Shown piece by piece: positions 5,868-8,671 of a stretch of 8,671 bases of DNA (positions are counted from its first letter, which is position 1; the number at the start of each line of letters is the position of its first letter). The notes under the pieces were generated by a model that saw only the letters and a list, made by a program, of their open reading frames with translations, ran no database searches and was not told the origin of the DNA. A program made the translations under genes and the position numbers. The DNA is from Clostridiales bacterium (lineage in GTDB: Bacteria; Bacillota; Clostridia; Oscillospirales; Acutalibacteraceae): assembly GCA_012728445.1 (NCBI GenBank), contig JAAYFA010000325.1, forward strand, positions 1 through 8,671, read 5' to 3'.

Positions 5868-7289
5868 TTACTGATATCCATACTCCTTGAGCGATGCTTT
5901 GAGCTTTTTCTCATTATAAAAAGCCATCAACATCACCAGCGCACCAAGCATGCACCCGGCACTGACCATGGCGACGGTGCGCACACCCAAAGGATTTTCA
6001 GGGCTCCTGCCCAGCAGCAACAATGAGGGTATGATAAGCCCCACAAACCCACTCGGTATCGCTGTAATCAATCCCGCGGCGGCATTAAAGGATGCCTCCT
6101 TGGCCACTCCTGTGCGCAAGCAGTCCTCGCGGATAATCTCGTTGTTGATAGCACCGGGTATGATGCCGGTGATGGCGCTTGGTATCGCAATGATCGCCAC
6201 AATAATCCAAGGCAGAATCTGCGCAGAAACAGGGATTTTATCCGCCCAGGCAAAGATAAACATGACGACAAACATGATGACCAACGCAATCATGTACAGC
6301 AGTTTATTGCCCGTGCGCTTAGCGATCATTGGAACCAAAGGATAAATGACAAAAGCAAGCCCGAGCAGTGTCGCGCCGAAGGGGAACAGCATCGCTTCCG
6401 ACAGCCCGAAAATAACCGTGACAAAATACAGCAAACCGGTCTGAAACAAACCGTCGCCCCAATTATAGATTTGGTTGGCAAGGGTATACAGCACAAAAGT
6501 CCGGTTTTTGAAGGTTAGTTTTAGCGCGGGCCCAAGTGCGACGGTGGATGATTTGCCGGTGCCGTAGCGTTTTTCATCCACCACCAAAATTTGGAGCAAC
6601 AGAAAAACGGTGGAAATTAGGATCAATCCGCCCACCGTGGTGCGGAAAGCGTCGACGGGCGCCATCCCCGCGGTGACCAAAGCATCTTTTATCATAAAGA
6701 TTAGTTGTGAGCCGATGATGTAGCCCAGCACCCAGCCGATAGCACCAAAGGTGCTGAAACGCATGATAATCTTACTAGTCGAGCCGAACTCCGGAACCAG
6801 TGCGCCGGAAACACCGTAGGTTGCGCGAAAAAGGTTGAGCAAAACAATGATGGCAAAAAGCCAGATAGCATTCGCCGGGCTGACATGGTCCACCGGCGGA
6901 GAAAACATCAGGTAAGAAAACACGGAAACAGGCAGGAAAGCCACCAGCATAAAAACCTTCCGACGGCCGATGCGAGACTTTGAGCGGTCACTCCGGGTGG
7001 ACACAAAGGGGTTGTACACAATAGCGACAAGACCGCCGATGTACCCAATCAGCCCCACCAAGGTAAAGCCCAAAATCGTTTCGTTGCTCAGGTATTGCGG
7101 AAAGGCTGCCTGGCTGGTTTCCGGCGGAACATAAAAATAGGTCATCAGCCCGGTCAAACTACCGATAATGGTGCTACCCACGCCACCGAGCGACCACAGT
7201 AAAATCCGCCAGAAAGGGAATTCCTCCTTCTTGAGCGCCACAGCGCCGCCTTCCGGAACAGTTGTGTTAACGTCCTCATTTCTGTCCAC
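5868..7289 (-). CDS. GPH-type (MFS) sugar symporter
   Basis: This 473-residue transporter has about 12 hydrophobic helices. Its best marker is the loop after the third helix, NPFVSTRSDRSKSRIGRRKVF (about 94-114), the signature of the glycoside-pentoside-hexuronide symporters and related SLC45-type carriers. A second family-like block is REDCLRTGVAKEASFNAAAGL near the C-terminus. Such carriers import glycosides or short oligosaccharides together with a cation. Between a mannosidase and a mannanase, manno-oligosaccharides or mannose are likely substrates, by inference. The usual cation-site aspartates of MelB-like members appear replaced by Ala and Asn. The frame extends to a GTG at 7295, but its ribosome site would be one base away. 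The in-frame GTG at 7289 has a 7-base spacer and is the better start. The gene follows the GH92 gene after an 83-base gap and is probably in one transcript with it. Confidence 0.9.
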   Translation of the reverse strand: MDRNEDVNTTVPEGGAVALKKEEFPFWRILLWSLGGVGSTIIGSLTGLMTYFYVPPETSQAAFPQYLSNETILGFTLVGLIGYIGGLVAIVYNPFVSTRSDRSKSRIGRRKVFMLVAFLPVSVFSYLMFSPPVDHVSPANAIWLFAIIVLLNLFRATYGVSGALVPEFGSTSKIIMRFSTFGAIGWVLGYIIGSQLIFMIKDALVTAGMAPVDAFRTTVGGLILISTVFLLLQILVVDEKRYGTGKSSTVALGPALKLTFKNRTFVLYTLANQIYNWGDGLFQTGLLYFVTVIFGLSEAMLFPFGATLLGLAFVIYPLVPMIAKRTGNKLLYMIALVIMFVVMFIFAWADKIPVSAQILPWIIVAIIAIPSAITGIIPGAINNEIIREDCLRTGVAKEASFNAAAGLITAIPSGFVGLIIPSLLLLGRSPENPLGVRTVAMVSAGCMLGALVMLMAFYNEKKLKASLKEYGYQ

Positions 7290-7296
7290 GAACACC

Positions 7297-7303
7297 CCTC
7301 CTT
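7297..7303 (-). promoter_or_regulatory. Strong ribosome binding site that fixes the symporter start
   Basis: On the minus strand AAGGAGG (7303-7297) is a near-perfect Shine-Dalgarno site. It lies 7 bases before the GTG at 7289 but only 1 base before the GTG at 7295, so translation should begin at 7289. Confidence 0.75.
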
Positions 7304-7307
7304 TTAG

Positions 7308-7331
7308 ATGTAAATCAGTTTCACTTTACAT
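7308..7331. promoter_or_regulatory. Inverted repeat ATGTAAA-N10-TTTACAT, possible operator or hairpin
   Basis: A perfect 7-base dyad (7308-7314 and 7325-7331) with a 10-base centre lies just upstream of the symporter ribosome site. It could be a protein binding site or an RNA hairpin. It shares bases 7308-7310 with the longer inverted repeat at 7302-7370, so the two RNA stems cannot form together. It does not match the usual 14-base catabolite-response element. Confidence 0.4.
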
Positions 7332-7350
7332 TCCTCGGTTTCCATCTTTT

Positions 7351-7363
7351 TGCCAAAATGGCA
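7351..7363. repeat. Small dyad TGCCA-AAA-TGGCA after the GH92 gene
   Basis: A perfect 5-base inverted repeat with a 3-base centre lies 9 bases past the GH92 stop codon. On the minus strand it is followed by A residues, not T residues, so it is not a Rho-independent terminator. This agrees with read-through into the symporter gene. It may be part of an operator, or chance. Confidence 0.4.
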
Positions 7364-7372
7364 TCTAAAACG

Positions 7373-8671
7373 CTAAAAACCGCCGTTCGGCGCGGGTGAT
7401 TTACCCATTGTAAATACCATCGTTCCCCCATCCACAATTTGTGCATGCGTAATTGACGGCACGGTAAGTTTTACGCCGTTGAGCATGACCTTTTGCACAT
7501 AAATATTGTCGGCCGACTGGTTTTCGGCAATGACGGTGAGCGTTTTGCCGGTGCCGAGGTTTATCTCCGCTTTTTCCACATTCGGTGAGCCTATCCAATA
7601 TCGGTCCGTGCCGGCAGCCGGGTACAAGCCCACTGCGGAAAGAACATACCAAGCGCTCAGGGTTCCGCCGTCATCGTTGCCGTCCAGACCGTTTACATCC
7701 GTGCTATGGCGCTCAGCAAGTACCCAGCGCGCCCACTTTTGCGTGAGTTCGGGCCGACCCGCGTCATCGAATAAGTAGAGCGCGTGAATATCGTGCTGAT
7801 TGCCCTGCCAATAGCCGCCGCCGGGGTTCAGTGCCGCGCGGGTTTTGCTGGCATCTTTCATAAAGATATTTAACTCTTTCACAAAATATTCCCTGCTCTT
7901 GAAAAGGTTGATAAGCCCCCCCGTATCGTGCACAGCCGACCAGCGCCACTGGCGCGCGCTGCCTTCACAATAAGCTCCGGAAACCTTTACGGGCAATATC
8001 TCATCATAATAACTTGTAAAGTTCGGCAACAAGGGCGTTGCCCAGGTGCCGTCTATATATCGCCCTTGGAAGTACTGCGTCGCAGGATTGAACACGTTTT
8101 TATAGCCCATGGATTTGTCCGTGAAAAAGGCGGCGTCTTGTGTCTTACCCAATGCGCCTGCAAGCAAAGCCGTGCTGCCGTCTGCCCAGGCTAATTCAAG
8201 CGTTTTACTCACCGATATTTTTTGATTGTCTGCCGGAACATAGCCATAATCTTTGAATGCCTGAATATCCGACTGCAGTCTGGTTCCCTCTGCCTGTGTT
8301 TGGAGGGATGTGTTTTTCATATATCCGTAAGCTTCTTCAACTTCAAAATCCCTTATCCCTTTCAGGTAACTTTCCGCAATAACCATGTTGGCGGGCGTAC
8401 CAAACATGGAACCTGATTCTCCGCCGCCCGAAGGCCAACGCGGTAGGGTTCCGTCAATGCGTGCCATGCGAACCAGACTCTTGAGGCAGTCCCGCTGTAT
8501 GTCGGGCGCTATCAAATTCAGCAGCGGATGCTCTGTCCTGTATGTATCCCAAATAGACATATCGGTGCGGTAGGTAAAGCCCTCGGCAGTTCCGACTTGT
8601 CCTTTAAACCCAAGGTATTGCCCATTCACATCGGTGAAATCGGTAGGCATAATCATTGAATGGTACAGTGC
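7373..8671 (-). CDS. GH92 alpha-mannosidase, C-terminal part (5' end outside window)
   Basis: The frame is open to the window edge and codes for 432 residues before the TAG at 7373-7375. It begins ALYHSMIMP, a typical internal GH92 sequence, so the ATG at 8656 is an internal Met and the true start is outside. GH92 enzymes are calcium-dependent exo-alpha-mannosidases that remove alpha-1,2-, 1,3-, 1,4- or 1,6-linked mannose with inversion. Counting from the first codon here, family blocks are TYRTDMSIWDTYRTEHPLL (33-51), GESGSMFGTPANMVIAESYL (84-103), YCEGSARQWRW (234-244) holding a likely catalytic acid Glu236, GNQHDIHALYLF (290-301), and LDGNDDGGTLSAWYVLSAVG (329-348) holding the Asp-rich general-base loop. 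The catalytic-residue assignments are inferred from family patterns. The sequence ends soon after the C-terminal beta domain, with no added binding module. Any signal peptide lies outside the window, so location is unknown. It is the first gene of the visible cluster. Confidence 0.93.
   Translation of the reverse strand, partial: ALYHSMIMPTDFTDVNGQYLGFKGQVGTAEGFTYRTDMSIWDTYRTEHPLLNLIAPDIQRDCLKSLVRMARIDGTLPRWPSGGGESGSMFGTPANMVIAESYLKGIRDFEVEEAYGYMKNTSLQTQAEGTRLQSDIQAFKDYGYVPADNQKISVSKTLELAWADGSTALLAGALGKTQDAAFFTDKSMGYKNVFNPATQYFQGRYIDGTWATPLLPNFTSYYDEILPVKVSGAYCEGSARQWRWSAVHDTGGLINLFKSREYFVKELNIFMKDASKTRAALNPGGGYWQGNQHDIHALYLFDDAGRPELTQKWARWVLAERHSTDVNGLDGNDDGGTLSAWYVLSAVGLYPAAGTDRYWIGSPNVEKAEINLGTGKTLTVIAENQSADNIYVQKVMLNGVKLTVPSITHAQIVDGGTMVFTMGKSPAPNGGF

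Larger units (their letters stand above)
7302..7370. repeat. 9-base inverted repeat spanning the GH92-symporter gap
   Basis: TTTTAGATG (7302-7310) and CATCTAAAA (7362-7370) are perfect reverse complements separated by 51 bases. In the minus-strand transcript the arm nearer the symporter overlaps the first two bases of its ribosome binding site. The other arm starts two bases after the GH92 stop codon. It could fold in RNA, or it could be chance in AT-rich DNA. Confidence 0.5.

Noticed and set aside
5950..6345. Plus-strand open frame of 131 codons
   Set aside because: It is antisense to the symporter's C-terminal helices, so its apparent hydrophobicity mirrors the membrane codons of the real gene.
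7314..7357. TTGGCA (minus strand, 7357-7352 region) as a -35 box of a separate symporter promoter
   Set aside because: The -35 match is good, but the only -10-like sequence downstream (TGTAAA) is weak and 20 bases away.
7296..7372. Catabolite-response (cre) element in the GH92-symporter gap
   Set aside because: The dyads present do not have the length or central CG of the cre consensus.

Overview
The window looks like a chromosomal segment of a low-to-mid GC Gram-positive anaerobe, most likely a Clostridia-type Firmicute. The reasons are the stand-alone LytTR regulator paired with a LiaF-like membrane protein, strong purine-rich Shine-Dalgarno sites, GTG starts, a fused ABC/FtsX-type exporter of about 1,000 residues, and a polysaccharide locus built on a GPH-type transporter instead of a SusC/SusD pair. 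This placement is inferred from gene content only. I see no rRNA, tRNA, CRISPR array, transposase or phage gene, and no intergenic stretch exceeds 300 bases.

Layout. At the left edge, on the minus strand, a LytTR DNA-binding regulator (178-636) is followed by the start of a small LiaF-like membrane protein (1-138, cut by the window edge). A 261-base divergent spacer separates them from a plus-strand YgjV-family membrane protein (898-1443). The spacer contains an extended -10 promoter for the regulator and a direct repeat resembling a LytTR-type operator. Next on the plus strand is a large ATPase-permease fusion of the MacB/FtsX type (1575-4646), which ends in a strong hairpin terminator placed to serve both converging transcripts.

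The right half is on the minus strand and reads as a mannan or mannoside utilisation cluster. In transcription order it holds the C-terminal part of a GH92 alpha-mannosidase (8671-7373, running off the window), a GPH-type sugar symporter (7289-5868), and a secreted GH26 beta-mannanase (5776-4766). The mannanase would cut beta-mannan outside the cell, the symporter would import the products, and the GH92 enzyme would remove alpha-linked mannose. The mannanase also appears to have its own promoter. The GH92-symporter gap holds overlapping inverted repeats next to the symporter's ribosome binding site.

I see no clearly novel multi-gene system. The points most worth following are the candidate LytTR operator between the divergent genes, the large two-linker extracellular region of the ABC exporter, the symporter's loss of the usual cation-site aspartates, and the inverted repeats ahead of the symporter.
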